A DNA stretch of 64,000 nucleotides from Gammaproteobacteria bacterium (GTDB taxonomy: Bacteria; Pseudomonadota; Gammaproteobacteria; Steroidobacterales; Steroidobacteraceae): NCBI GenBank assembly GCA_016707425.1, contig JADJHU010000008.1:73507-137506 (forward strand). The letters run 5' to 3'. Of this stretch, positions 8,751 to 17,536 are shown piece by piece (the first letter of the stretch is position 1; each line of letters starts with the position of its first letter). The notes beneath the pieces were generated by a model that searched no databases, was not told the DNA's origin, and saw only the letters and a list, made by a program, of their open reading frames with translations. A program made the position numbers and the translations under genes.

Positions 8751-9653
8751 TCAATCCTGCTTCTTTTCCGGTGGGTGCTGTGCTTCGTATTCCCGGAGCA
8801 ACTCACGCTGCGCCCTGGCCTCACGCTCGCGGATGGCCCAGAACTCCGCCTTGCGCTTGGCCACGAAGGCGGCCCCGCCTTCCTTGCCCTCGGGCATGTC
8901 GAACCAGTCCGGATACATGGACGCAGATGTGATGCCGGGTTCGCGATAGCCGTCCATCTCCTGGTCGAAGGCCGCCTTCAGCACCTCGAGGCAGCCCGGG
9001 CTCTTGCCGAGAAGCTCCTCGCACCACTGGTCCACCTCGCCTTCGAGGCGCTCGAGCGGCACCACGGTGTTCACGAGACCCATCTGCAGGGCCTGCTGCG
9101 CATCGTACTTGCGGCACAGCATCCACATTTCCCGCGCCTTCTTGGCCCCGACGACCTTGGTGAGGTAGGGCACGAAGAAGCCATCCGCCGGCGAGGAGAC
9201 GCGCGGGCCCGCCTGCCCGAACACGGCGTTGTCCGCCGCGATCGTGAAGTCGCAGCAGTACGCCATGTGATTGTGTCCGGCGATGCAGTAACCCTGGACC
9301 TGCGCAATGATGGGCTTGCGTGAGATGCGCATCAGACGATTGTGCGGATACCGGTTGTAGAAGGCCTCGCGCAGCCCCCAGCGCTCCCAGTCGACGTCGC
9401 CACCTGCCCCGAAGTGCTTACCCCGGGCGGCCACCACAAGCACGCCGATCGAGGGATCGTGGTTCCCGTCGTAGAAGGCGCGGAACATCTCGTCGACCGT
9501 GGCGAGCGTCAGCGTATTCATCTTCTCCGGCTTGTTGAGCGTGATGCGAGCCACCCCGCCACGCAGCGTCTCGTGATGCTTCTTCTCGTAGGCGATCTCC
9601 CTGAAACCCTCGAGGCCTTCGCCCTTCACGGCGGTCCAGTCTGTCCAGCTCAT
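8751..9653 (-). CDS. Crotonase of the BadI/MenB ring-hydrolase/cyclase type
   Basis: 300 residues, longer than a plain hydratase. The segments 'NKPEKMNTLTLATVDEM', 'FGAGGDVDWERWG', 'FGQAGPRVSSPADGFFVPYL' and 'VVGAKKAREMWMLCRKYDA' match the MenB (naphthoate synthase) and BadI (2-ketocyclohexanecarboxyl-CoA hydrolase) branch, where the enzyme makes or breaks a carbocyclic ring by Dieckmann chemistry. The middle glycine of the usual oxyanion GGG is kept ('IAGHN', near 124-128) but its neighbours differ, and the BadI/MenB tyrosine in 'GYG' is Phe here. A role in opening an alicyclic ring in the CoA pathway is inferred. The ATG at 9653 faces the divergent LLM gene across 118 bases that probably hold both promoters. 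Confidence 0.75.
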   Translation of the reverse strand: MSWTDWTAVKGEGLEGFREIAYEKKHHETLRGGVARITLNKPEKMNTLTLATVDEMFRAFYDGNHDPSIGVLVVAARGKHFGAGGDVDWERWGLREAFYNRYPHNRLMRISRKPIIAQVQGYCIAGHNHMAYCCDFTIAADNAVFGQAGPRVSSPADGFFVPYLTKVVGAKKAREMWMLCRKYDAQQALQMGLVNTVVPLERLEGEVDQWCEELLGKSPGCLEVLKAAFDQEMDGYREPGITSASMYPDWFDMPEGKEGGAAFVAKRKAEFWAIREREARAQRELLREYEAQHPPEKKQD

Positions 9654-9771
9654 GTCTCGGTTCTCATTCGATGGGGCCAGGCGCTTATGATAGCGGCTGT
9701 GACCCTCGTTCGAGCGCCCCGGGGGGACGGTTTCCAGACAAGGCCGCTCAGGGCACACAGGGAGAACCCGC

Positions 9772-10674
9772 ATGCGTTTCGGATTTCATCTTTTCATGGT
9801 CGACCCGGCGGAGCACCAGGCCGTGGCACGCACGGCCGATGAGTGCGGCTGGGACAGCATCCAGGTGGCCGATGCGCCTTTCTTCCCCGAGAAGACCGCA
9901 GTTCCCTATCCCTACACCCCGGATGGCTCGCGCTTCTGGCCGCTCGACATCCCGGTGCTCGACCCCTGGGTCGCGATCACTGCCATGGCCACGGTCACGA
10001 AGCGCCTGCGCTTCCTGCCCTCGGTGCTGCGGCTCGCCATCCGCCAGCCGCTGCTGGAGGCCAAGAGTTTCTTCTCGGTGGCCGCGGTCGCCAACGAACG
10101 CGTGGCCCTCGGTGTCGGGCTCGCCTGGATGCCCGAGGAGTTCAAGTGGCTGCACGTGGACATGAAGACCCGCGGAGCGCGTCAGGACGAGGCCATCCAG
10201 ATCATCCGGCTCCTGATGAAGGGCGGCATGCAGGAGTTCCACGGCAGGCACTTCGACTTCGAGCGCCTCACGATGGCGCCCGTGCCGAAAAAGCCGCTCA
10301 AGATCTACGTCGGGGGCACGACGCCGCCCGCGCTCAGGCGTGCCGCACGCCTCGGTGATGGCTGGGTGAGCGTCATCCACGACAAAGACCAGGTGCCCGC
10401 CGTCATCGATGAGCTCAACCGCTACCGCCGCGAGTACGGCCGCGAGAAGGAGCCCTTCGACATCATGATGCACTGCCCGGACGCCCAGAGCCTCGACGAC
10501 ATCCGCCGTCTGGAGGATCTGGGCGTCACGGACCTCCAGGTCACGCCCTGGAGTGCACCGGGCATCCTCGCCGAGATGGGTGTCGGCACCATCATGCAGC
10601 AGCAGCCGCCTCTTGCAGTGAAGCAGGAGGCCATCCGCCGCTACGCCGACAGCGTCATCGCCCGCCTCAGATGA
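9772..10674 (+). CDS. LLM-class flavin/F420-dependent oxidoreductase
   Basis: 300 residues of the luciferase-like TIM-barrel family, distinct from the one at 376. Typical segments are 'ARTADECGWDSIQVADAPF' near 20-38, 'RLRFLPSVLRLAIRQP' near 78-93, 'NERVALGVGLAWMPEEF' near 107-123 and 'PLKIYVGGTTPPALRRAA' near 178-195. It is the only rightward gene in a leftward block and is divergent from the crotonases. Its last 8 bases overlap the end of the convergent ene-reductase gene. The cofactor (FMN or F420) cannot be decided from the sequence. Confidence 0.85.
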   Translation: MRFGFHLFMVDPAEHQAVARTADECGWDSIQVADAPFFPEKTAVPYPYTPDGSRFWPLDIPVLDPWVAITAMATVTKRLRFLPSVLRLAIRQPLLEAKSFFSVAAVANERVALGVGLAWMPEEFKWLHVDMKTRGARQDEAIQIIRLLMKGGMQEFHGRHFDFERLTMAPVPKKPLKIYVGGTTPPALRRAARLGDGWVSVIHDKDQVPAVIDELNRYRREYGREKEPFDIMMHCPDAQSLDDIRRLEDLGVTDLQVTPWSAPGILAEMGVGTIMQQQPPLAVKQEAIRRYADSVIARLR

Positions 10675-12664
10675 TCAGCCCGATGTTGGCTCCGTGCCGC
10701 GTCGCCTCCGCAAGGCGGCGCGGCACCCAGGCCCCGCCCGCGAGGTAGGTTTCCATCTTTCCGCCTTCGGCCTTGAGCTGGTTGTAGAGCTGCGGCTGCG
10801 GTACAGAGCCGTAGACCAGGACCACGCTGTCGAAGCCCTCGACCCGGTAGGTCTTGCCACCCCAGGAGGAAACGAACTCGAGCGCACCCCCCTGCACGGC
10901 CGAGAGCATCACGTTCAGATGGATCTTCACCCCGCAGTCCTCCATGCGCTTCAGCATCATGCCGATCGAATAGCGCTGGATCTCCGCACCGAGATGCACG
11001 GACTTGTGGAAGACCTCGACCTCCTTGCCCTTCGAAGCGAGATACTCGGCCACGCAGGGCGTCTGGTAGTAGTCCTCCTGAGAGACGACGGCCACGCGTT
11101 TCCCGGTCGACGCCTTGCCAAGCATGACGTCCCAGCCCTGCACCACATGGGGTGAGTCCAGACCCGGCACGTCATCAGGCACGCGCGGCACCGAACCGGT
11201 CGCGATCACGACCGTCTCCGGCGAAAGCGCCTTGATCGCAGCGATGTCTGCCCGGGTCTCCAGCCGTACGTCGACACCGAGCCGGGCGAGCTCGTTCTCC
11301 TCGAAATAGACCTGATCCTCGAACGAATCGCGCCCCGGCGCTTTCATCGCGATCAGAAGCTGGCCCCCGACCCGCTTGCCCTCCTCGAGCAGCGTGACCT
11401 TGTGGCCGCGCATGGCCGCGATGCGCGCAGCCTCGCAGCCTGCTGCCCCGCCGCCCACGACCACGACCCGCTTCGCCCTCTGAGCCGGCTTGTATTCCGC
11501 CTTCCAGCGCAGCTCCTGTCCGATGACCGGGTTGATCGAACAGAGCGGCGTGTAGGGCAGCGTCATGGGCTCCGCGGCTTCGTCGATGCAGCGTGTGCAC
11601 GCGATGCAGCGGCGGATCTCGCTCAGGCGGCCCTCCTGAGCCTTGTTGGCAAACTCAGGATCGGCGATCCCGGCACGGACCATGCCGACGAGATCGCAGT
11701 AGCCGCCCTTCAGCAGTTCTTCCGCGAGCACGGGGTCGTTGATGCGCCCCGTGAAGAGCACGGCGACCTTCCGCTCGAGCGTGGAGAGATCTTCGCGCGC
11801 CGCCTTGCCGAAATCGCGGAACGCTCCGTTCGGGTAGTAGGACGAGGGCACATAGGACGGAGCACCCCAGCAATGGCCGACGTCGAGGTCCACGAAATCG
11901 AGGAGCCCGGTCTCCCCGATGTAGTAGAGCATCTCGCGCAGCTCCATGTTGTCATAGCCACCCTTGCGCGACTCCTGGCCGTTGACCCGAATGCCGACAG
12001 CCATCGAGTCGCCCACCACCTTGCGGATGCGCTTCAGCGCCTCGACGACGAAGCGAATCCGCTCCTTCGGGCCGCCGCCCCAGCGATCCGTGCGCCGGTT
12101 GGTCGCCGGGGAGAGAAAGCTGTAGCCGACCGTCTCATGGGCGCAGTGGATTTCGACGCCGTCCGAGCCGGAGTCCTTAGCAACCTTTGCCGCCCTGGCA
12201 TAGGTGTCGAAGAGGAACTCGATCTCCTGCTCACCGAGCATGTGAGGCGTATGATCCTGCGCGCCGATCACGGGCACGCTCGATGGCGACCAGCAGGCAT
12301 TGAGATGGGTCAGCTGCGCGATCACCACGGACCCGCAGTCGTGCACCTCGTCCACGAACTTCTTCCAGCTCTCGCCGAAGGCCGGATTCTGGTAGGCGGC
12401 AAAGCGCGAGCTGAAGCCCCCACGCAGCGAGACCTCGTCGAAAGATCCCGCAGGCATCGGCACGTCGAGCAACCAGGTTTCGCCGCCGATCCAGCCCGTT
12501 CCCCCGCGCGCCTTGGCGCCGTGATGGGCGATGAAGTGCTCGTCGATCAGTCCCGGGGTCATCGACGAATTGATGGTGTTGGTGGTCTCGCAGATACGGT
12601 TCGGCACCCGCATCGGCCCCACCTGCAGGGGAGAGAACAGATGCTCGAAATGCACGGTGCTCAT
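10667..12664 (-). CDS. NADH:flavin oxidoreductase / 2,4-dienoyl-CoA reductase-like Fe-S flavoprotein
   Basis: 665 residues with the full architecture of dienoyl-CoA reductase and trimethylamine dehydrogenase: an old-yellow-enzyme FMN barrel (about 1-345, with 'GVEIHCAHETVGYSFLSP' holding the catalytic His/Tyr region), a four-cysteine cluster (C353, C356, C359, C375) and a C-terminal pyridine nucleotide-disulfide domain starting 'VVVVGGGAAGCEAARIA' near 400. The first three cysteines are spaced C-x2-C-x2-C, as in trimethylamine dehydrogenase, rather than C-x2-C-x3-C of E. coli FadH. It would reduce a conjugated enoyl-CoA or ring double bond, or work as a dehydrogenase. The ATG at 12664 shares one base with the stop of the upstream DDN-like gene. 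Confidence 0.87.
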   Translation of the reverse strand: MSTVHFEHLFSPLQVGPMRVPNRICETTNTINSSMTPGLIDEHFIAHHGAKARGGTGWIGGETWLLDVPMPAGSFDEVSLRGGFSSRFAAYQNPAFGESWKKFVDEVHDCGSVVIAQLTHLNACWSPSSVPVIGAQDHTPHMLGEQEIEFLFDTYARAAKVAKDSGSDGVEIHCAHETVGYSFLSPATNRRTDRWGGGPKERIRFVVEALKRIRKVVGDSMAVGIRVNGQESRKGGYDNMELREMLYYIGETGLLDFVDLDVGHCWGAPSYVPSSYYPNGAFRDFGKAAREDLSTLERKVAVLFTGRINDPVLAEELLKGGYCDLVGMVRAGIADPEFANKAQEGRLSEIRRCIACTRCIDEAAEPMTLPYTPLCSINPVIGQELRWKAEYKPAQRAKRVVVVGGGAAGCEAARIAAMRGHKVTLLEEGKRVGGQLLIAMKAPGRDSFEDQVYFEENELARLGVDVRLETRADIAAIKALSPETVVIATGSVPRVPDDVPGLDSPHVVQGWDVMLGKASTGKRVAVVSQEDYYQTPCVAEYLASKGKEVEVFHKSVHLGAEIQRYSIGMMLKRMEDCGVKIHLNVMLSAVQGGALEFVSSWGGKTYRVEGFDSVVLVYGSVPQPQLYNQLKAEGGKMETYLAGGAWVPRRLAEATRHGANIGLII

Positions 12665-13182
12665 CAGGCAGGCCCTGTCGGTGTGAGATAGACGATGGCG
12701 AAGGGTCGGGTGGTCTGTTTCTGGAAATATCCCCAGGCAGGAAACACCTTGTCGAGCTTTGGCCACAGCGCCTTTCGCTCGGCCTCCGTGGCATCGCGGG
12801 CCACCGCGGTCATCTTCCTGTGATCCAGTTGCACCCAGCACTTCGGACTGGCCTTGAGGTTGAGATACCAGGCCGGATGCTCGTCATAGCCGGCGAGCGA
12901 CCCCACGACCACCATGCTCTCGCCTTCCTGCAGGAAAACGAGCGGCGTGGCCCGCTTCTGACCGGACTTGCGCCCCGTTACCGTCAGCAGCAGGGTCGGC
13001 AGCCCCGAGGGCGAGCCCTTGCCCGAGGCCCAGCCGTCAGGATTCGCGAGGAAGCGTTCCACGTCCGCCTTGGCGTCTCCACGGATGCGCTCCAGCGATG
13101 CGGTCGCATCCTTCAGCCACTGGAACTCCTGCTCGGTCATGCTGTCCGGCTTCACCATCTTGTCGCGATTCGTGCTCGCCAT
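12664..13182 (-). CDS. DDN-type (F420/deazaflavin-dependent) nitroreductase-family protein
   Basis: 172 residues. The core 'LLLTVTGRKSGQKRATPLVF', followed by 'VVVGSLAGYDEHPAWYLNLK' and 'WVQLDHRKMTAVARDATEAE', is the signature of the DUF385/DDN split-barrel family, whose studied actinobacterial members use coenzyme F420. The N-terminal helix region ('LERIRGDAKADVERFL') is longer than in short DDN proteins. The stop touches the start of the ene-reductase, so they are probably coupled. A paralogue lies at 15742-16257, with the two CoA-transferase genes between them. Substrate unknown. Confidence 0.82.
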   Translation of the reverse strand: MASTNRDKMVKPDSMTEQEFQWLKDATASLERIRGDAKADVERFLANPDGWASGKGSPSGLPTLLLTVTGRKSGQKRATPLVFLQEGESMVVVGSLAGYDEHPAWYLNLKASPKCWVQLDHRKMTAVARDATEAERKALWPKLDKVFPAWGYFQKQTTRPFAIVYLTPTGPA

Positions 13183-13259
13183 GTTCTGCCCTCTGGTCGA
13201 ATGATCGTCAGTTGTTCTCTGGATCGCAGGTTACCGCATCGGGTGTCCGTGCCATACAC

Positions 13260-14468
13260 TCATGGAATGGCACCCTTCGCCTTCAACGCCTCGATTTCCT
13301 CCCACTCGTAACCGAGCAGCTCCATCATCAGGATCTCGGTGTCCTGGCCAAGCTGCGGCCCGAGTGTGCGGACCTCGCCGGGAGTCTTCGAGAGCGTCAC
13401 CGGGAGGCCGCGGATGTCCACCTCCCGCTGCACTTCTTCACACCAGGCCTTCATGAAGTAACGATTCTGCCAGGCCTGCTCATCGCGGATCACGTCTGCG
13501 AAGTCGTTGATTGGGCTCGCAACCAGCCCTTCGGCGCCGAGCGCTGTCATGAGCTGGAGGTGGTCGCGCTTCGAGGTGGCCGCCTCGATCGCCCCGATCA
13601 GTGCACGACAGTCGCGCCTGCGGCCCTCTGTCGAAGCAAAGCGTGCATCGACTGCGAGCGAGGGCTCACCGAGCGCACGGCACAGCGCTGCAAAGCGCGC
13701 GTCTTCGTTCGGCTCGCAGAGATAGACCCACTTGCCCTGCGTCGGGTAGAGATTCCACAGCGGATTCTCGACATCACGGCGCGAATGCTGCAGGGCGCTC
13801 TCCCTGTGGCCTGCCAGAAAGGCCTGCAGGTAGGGGGCCGCGAGATACAGCTGGGCACCATACAGTGACGCATCCAGACTCTGGCCCCTTCCCGTCCGTC
13901 GTCGCTGGTAGAGCGCAAGCGCGATGCCCAGCGCCGACATGATGCCTCCATAGGCATCCCCTGAACCCATCCCGAGGTAGATCGGTGGCTGCCCGGGTTC
14001 ACCGAGGCGCGCCATGATGCCGGTGAGCGCCTGCACGGTCATGTCGAAAGACGGCTTCGAAACGCCGCCGAAGCGCCCATAGCCGGTATTGGTCGCATAG
14101 ATCAGGCGCGGATTCACACCCGCGAGTTTTTCGTATCCCAGGTTCCACGCACTCAGCACCTCGGGCGCGAGGTTCGACAGGAAGACGTCCGACTTCTCCA
14201 CGAGGCGGTAGAGGATCGCCTGCCCTTCGGGCTTCCTGAGGTCGATGGCGATGCTTTTCTTGTTGCGGTTGATCACCAGGAAGTACTGGTTCCAGTCCCC
14301 GATCTCGAGCGACTTGATGCTGCGTACGCCACGGGCCTGATCGCCGCCCTGCGGACGCTCAACCTTGACGACTTCAGCACCGAAATCGGCAAGGTATTGC
14401 GCAGACACCGGTCCCTGGAACCAGACGGTGAGATCGATGACCCGGATGCCTTCCAGTGCTCTTGCCAA
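13260..14468 (-). CDS. CaiB/BaiF family III CoA-transferase (with catalytic Asp)
   Basis: 402 residues. The N-terminal 'GIRVIDLTVWFQGPVSAQYLADFGAEVVKVE' type segment, the 'INRNKKSIAIDLRKPEG' stretch near 67-83 and 'GRGQSLDASLYGAQ' near 193 define family III CoA-transferases, which move CoA from one acyl thioester to a free acid. The catalytic aspartate is kept at D171 in 'GMGSGDAYGG'. The start is TTG at 14468, supported by GGGAGGAGG immediately upstream; no better start exists near the conserved N-terminus. It follows a second CaiB-like gene with a 15-base gap, suggesting a heteromeric enzyme. Confidence 0.88.
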   Translation of the reverse strand: MARALEGIRVIDLTVWFQGPVSAQYLADFGAEVVKVERPQGGDQARGVRSIKSLEIGDWNQYFLVINRNKKSIAIDLRKPEGQAILYRLVEKSDVFLSNLAPEVLSAWNLGYEKLAGVNPRLIYATNTGYGRFGGVSKPSFDMTVQALTGIMARLGEPGQPPIYLGMGSGDAYGGIMSALGIALALYQRRRTGRGQSLDASLYGAQLYLAAPYLQAFLAGHRESALQHSRRDVENPLWNLYPTQGKWVYLCEPNEDARFAALCRALGEPSLAVDARFASTEGRRRDCRALIGAIEAATSKRDHLQLMTALGAEGLVASPINDFADVIRDEQAWQNRYFMKAWCEEVQREVDIRGLPVTLSKTPGEVRTLGPQLGQDTEILMMELLGYEWEEIEALKAKGAIP

Positions 14469-14483
14469 GCTGCCTCCTCCCTG

Positions 14484-15680
14484 TCAGGCGATGATGCCCT
14501 GGGAGGCGAGCTCGCTGATCGCCTCCTCGCTCTGGCCGAGCAGTTCCCCAAGAACCTGCGCGCTGTGCTGGCCCCGGCACGGAGCGAGCCGCACGAGCCG
14601 TGCGGGGCTCTCGCTCATATAGATCGGGAAACCAAGGCTCTGCACGCGTCCGAAGCTCGGGTGATCGAGCTCGATGACATAACGGTTGGCCCGCAGCTGC
14701 GGATCCCTGGCCGGGTAGTCGAACTGTTCGATGATGTCCGCAGACATCTGCTTTTCCATGAACACGGTCCGCCAGTGACTCGAGGGCTGGCGCTGGAAGC
14801 GCTCCTCGAGTTCGCGGATGAGCTCGAGCCTGTGGATGGCAGTGCGCTTCTCGTGAGTGTCGAAGCGCGGATCGTCACGAGCAATCCCCAGCGCCTCCGA
14901 GAATGCGGGCCACCAGCGATCCGTATCCGGCATGGTGAGCGTCACCCAGCGTCCGTCGGCGCTTGGGTAGAGCGAACCTGACATGGGGTTCGAGACATCG
15001 AGTCGCGAGATCGGATTCAGCAGCCGCTCACCCGAGCCGATGGCGAGAAAAGCCTGGATGTCGAGCGCGGCCCCGTACATGTTGGCACCGAAGAGCGAGA
15101 CATCCACCTCCTGTCCCTCACCTGTTTCCTGGCGATGCAGCAGCGCGGTGATCACCCCGAAAGCGAGCATCACCGCCGAGTGCATGGCACCGGCCCCGGT
15201 GTAGACCGGTGGCTGTCCGGGCTGCGGCAGGATCGGCATCATCCCGGTGCGCGCGGCGGCCAGTTCGTCGATCGCCGGCAGATCCGCATCCGGTCCGACA
15301 GGACCAAAGCCCGAGATGCGGGCAAAGATCACATCCGGGCGCACCGCGGACACCGACGCGTGGTCGAGGCCGAGTGCTGCGAGTTCGCCGCGCTCCCAGT
15401 CCGTGACGACCACGTCCATGCGCCCCAGGAGCTCGCGCAGGAGGGCCCGCCCGCGCGCCGCATGCACGTCGAGCGCGACGCTCTCCTTGTTGCGGTGGAT
15501 GAGATCGGCTTCGTGGTTCCACGATGCGCCGGCCGCACTCGCCGCCTCAGCCCGTTCGGCGGAGGGCAACTCGAGGCGGATCACCCGGGCGCCGAAGTCG
15601 GCGAGGAACATCGCCGAGAGGCCCCCGAAGAACCGGCGGGTCAGATCGAGAACAATAAGATCATCTAGTGCGCGAGTCAT
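14484..15680 (-). CDS. CaiB/BaiF family III CoA-transferase homologue lacking the catalytic Asp
   Basis: 398 residues, same fold as its downstream neighbour: 'DLIVLDLTRRFFGGLSAMFL', 'IHRNKESVALDVHAARGRAL' and 'GEGQEVDVSLFGANMYG' are all present. At the position of the nucleophilic aspartate the sequence reads 'TGAGAMHSAVM', placing alanine (about A165) where the neighbour has D171. Alone it should not carry the anhydride intermediate. Family III enzymes made of two different subunits are known, so a pairing in which this protein is the structural subunit is a reasonable inference. It could also have another role. Confidence 0.85.
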   Translation of the reverse strand: MTRALDDLIVLDLTRRFFGGLSAMFLADFGARVIRLELPSAERAEAASAAGASWNHEADLIHRNKESVALDVHAARGRALLRELLGRMDVVVTDWERGELAALGLDHASVSAVRPDVIFARISGFGPVGPDADLPAIDELAAARTGMMPILPQPGQPPVYTGAGAMHSAVMLAFGVITALLHRQETGEGQEVDVSLFGANMYGAALDIQAFLAIGSGERLLNPISRLDVSNPMSGSLYPSADGRWVTLTMPDTDRWWPAFSEALGIARDDPRFDTHEKRTAIHRLELIRELEERFQRQPSSHWRTVFMEKQMSADIIEQFDYPARDPQLRANRYVIELDHPSFGRVQSLGFPIYMSESPARLVRLAPCRGQHSAQVLGELLGQSEEAISELASQGIIA

Positions 15681-15741
15681 GCTGGGTGCTCAGTTCGCCC
15701 GGGGCCGGCCCCCCGCAAATTCAGGCGCGGGGCCTCAGGCG

Positions 15742-16257
15742 TCAGTGCTTCTTCGGCGTCAGGACGAAGACCGGAAAACGCCGGTCGGTTCGCTGCTGGA
15801 ATACCTCCCAGAGCGGCATGATCTTCACGAGGCTCGGCCAGATGGCCGCCCGCTCCGGCTCGGTGAGCAGCTGCACCTGCGCCTCCCACTTCTGGTCCTG
15901 GACCTGCACCCAGGCCTGGTTGTTGCTCCTGAGGTTCAGCGCCCACCCGGGATCGCCCCCGGCGCCGGCGAGCGATCCCACGATGATGTGTTTGTTGCCC
16001 TGCTGCACGAAGTTCAGGGCCGTAGTCACCCGCTTGCCGCTCTTGCGACCGATCGTCGTGATAAGCAGGCAGGGCAGCGGCGCAAGCTCCTGCCGGTAGC
16101 CCTCCTTGCCGCCCGTCGCCAGATAGGTCTCGACATGCGCCTTCGCATCGGCGCGAATGCGGTCCAGGGACTCGACGCGCTCGAGCGTCGCCCGCCAGTC
16201 TGCCTCGGAGATCCAGTCCGGCTTCTCGAGCTCACTCAGAGGCTTTACATAGGTCAT
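15742..16257 (-). CDS. DDN-type (F420/deazaflavin-dependent) nitroreductase-family protein
   Basis: 171 residues, paralogue of the protein at 12664-13182. It contains 'LLITTIGRKSGKRVTTALNF', 'IIVGSLAGAGGDPGWALNLR' and 'WVQVQDQKWEAQVQLLTEPE', the split-barrel DDN signature, plus the same N-terminal 'LDRIRADAKAHVETYL' extension. It leads a leftward run that includes both CoA-transferases. The cofactor is assumed from the family; no F420 biosynthesis gene is in the window. The 142 bases before it, up to the acyl-CoA dehydrogenase end, hold nothing I recognise. Confidence 0.82.
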   Translation of the reverse strand: MTYVKPLSELEKPDWISEADWRATLERVESLDRIRADAKAHVETYLATGGKEGYRQELAPLPCLLITTIGRKSGKRVTTALNFVQQGNKHIIVGSLAGAGGDPGWALNLRSNNQAWVQVQDQKWEAQVQLLTEPERAAIWPSLVKIMPLWEVFQQRTDRRFPVFVLTPKKH

Positions 16258-16399
16258 GGCACACTCCTCCGCAATCCCACGCAGGACCTGCGCGCTGGAT
16301 CTGAATCCTCACCCATGGTGATGATAACTGTTCCCGCGCCCATTGGGCTGCAGGGCAAGTGCCCGGTCGGGCTCCGGGCGCGATGTGTTCCCGACACGC

Positions 16400-17509
16400 T
16401 CACAACAGCTTCGCAAGCCGGCGACGCCAGGGAGCCGCGCCGCCCTGGGCAAACTCGATTTCCTTGGCCTTGCGGGTCCAGAGATGCAGATCCGTCTCCC
16501 ACATGAAACCCATGCCACCGAAAACCTGATGTGCCGTCAGGCAGGTGCGCACGAAGGACTCACTGCTGGCGCAGCGCGCCACAGCCACCTTGCACTCCGC
16601 CGATTCCCCACTGTGAAGCTCGGTGACCGCCTCCCAGGCTGCGAGTCGAGCCGTTTCGGCATCCGCCCAGGCATCGGCCAGCATGTGTTGCACGGCCTGG
16701 AAGCTGCCGACCAGGCGCCCGAACTGGTGACGCTCACGGACATGGGCAATGGCCATCTCGAGCACCCGTTGTGTGCCGCCCGCCGCCGCCATGGAAAGGA
16801 AGGCTGCGCTGCGCTGGAGCATGGTCCGGAGATGCGGCGCTGCGTCGAGATCATTACCGAGGACCTGCTCGTGCTCGACCGCAACGCCATGGAACCGCAC
16901 CTCGTAGAGATGAGGGTGCGCGAGCGAGCGCAGGCGTACGAGCTCGACACCCGGCGCCGCTGGCGACAACGCCAGGAGCCGCACGCCGCCCCGCTCCCGC
17001 GCGACCACGAGCAGCAGATCGGCGTCCGCCGCACACTCGACGAAAAGTTTGCGACCGTTCAGCCTGAAACCTGCGCCCTGCGGCTCGAGATGCGTCTCGA
17101 GGCGCGGCGGATCAGGGTCGGCGGGACTTTCGAGGAGCGCCAGACTGACCTGCAGCTCTCCTCGGGCGAGCGCCGGGATCCAGCATCGCTTCTGGGCCTC
17201 ACTGCCTGCGTCCTGGATCAGCGCACCGCAGCTCACCACACAGTCGATGAACCGCGTGGGATCGCAGGCGCGGCCGAGCTCCTCCACCACGACCGCAAGT
17301 GTGGCGGCGTCCACGGTCAGCCCGCCGCTGGCCTCCTCGAAAGGCAGCGCAAGCCAGCCCTGGGCCGCCATGCCCGCCCAGAGCGCCGCGGCCTCTCCGG
17401 GCTCGCCTTCGCGCACGCGCCGCACGAGGGCTGGCGGGCATTCGCGACTCAGGAAGCGTCGTGCCGCGTCCTGTACCTGGGACTGTTCCTGAGTGAGCTC
17501 GAGATCCAT
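16400..17509 (-). CDS. Acyl-CoA dehydrogenase, FadE28-like subunit
   Basis: 369 residues with acyl-CoA dehydrogenase N-, middle and C-terminal domains. The C-terminal 'RHQFGRLVGSFQAVQHMLAD' (near 265-285) and 'AHQVFGGMGFMWETDLHLW' (near 330-350) are typical of the second subunit of heterotetrameric FadE pairs in sterol side-chain catabolism. The middle domain lacks the usual 'TEPxAGSD' flavin-binding loop; the matching region reads 'LALLESPADPDPP'. That also points to a pair in which the neighbouring FadE holds part of the FAD site. It sits 27 bases downstream of that neighbour. Substrate unknown. Confidence 0.83.
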   Translation of the reverse strand: MDLELTQEQSQVQDAARRFLSRECPPALVRRVREGEPGEAAALWAGMAAQGWLALPFEEASGGLTVDAATLAVVVEELGRACDPTRFIDCVVSCGALIQDAGSEAQKRCWIPALARGELQVSLALLESPADPDPPRLETHLEPQGAGFRLNGRKLFVECAADADLLLVVARERGGVRLLALSPAAPGVELVRLRSLAHPHLYEVRFHGVAVEHEQVLGNDLDAAPHLRTMLQRSAAFLSMAAAGGTQRVLEMAIAHVRERHQFGRLVGSFQAVQHMLADAWADAETARLAAWEAVTELHSGESAECKVAVARCASSESFVRTCLTAHQVFGGMGFMWETDLHLWTRKAKEIEFAQGGAAPWRRRLAKLL

Positions 17510-17536
17510 GACGTGCGTGCGGATGCGCCAGAGCCC

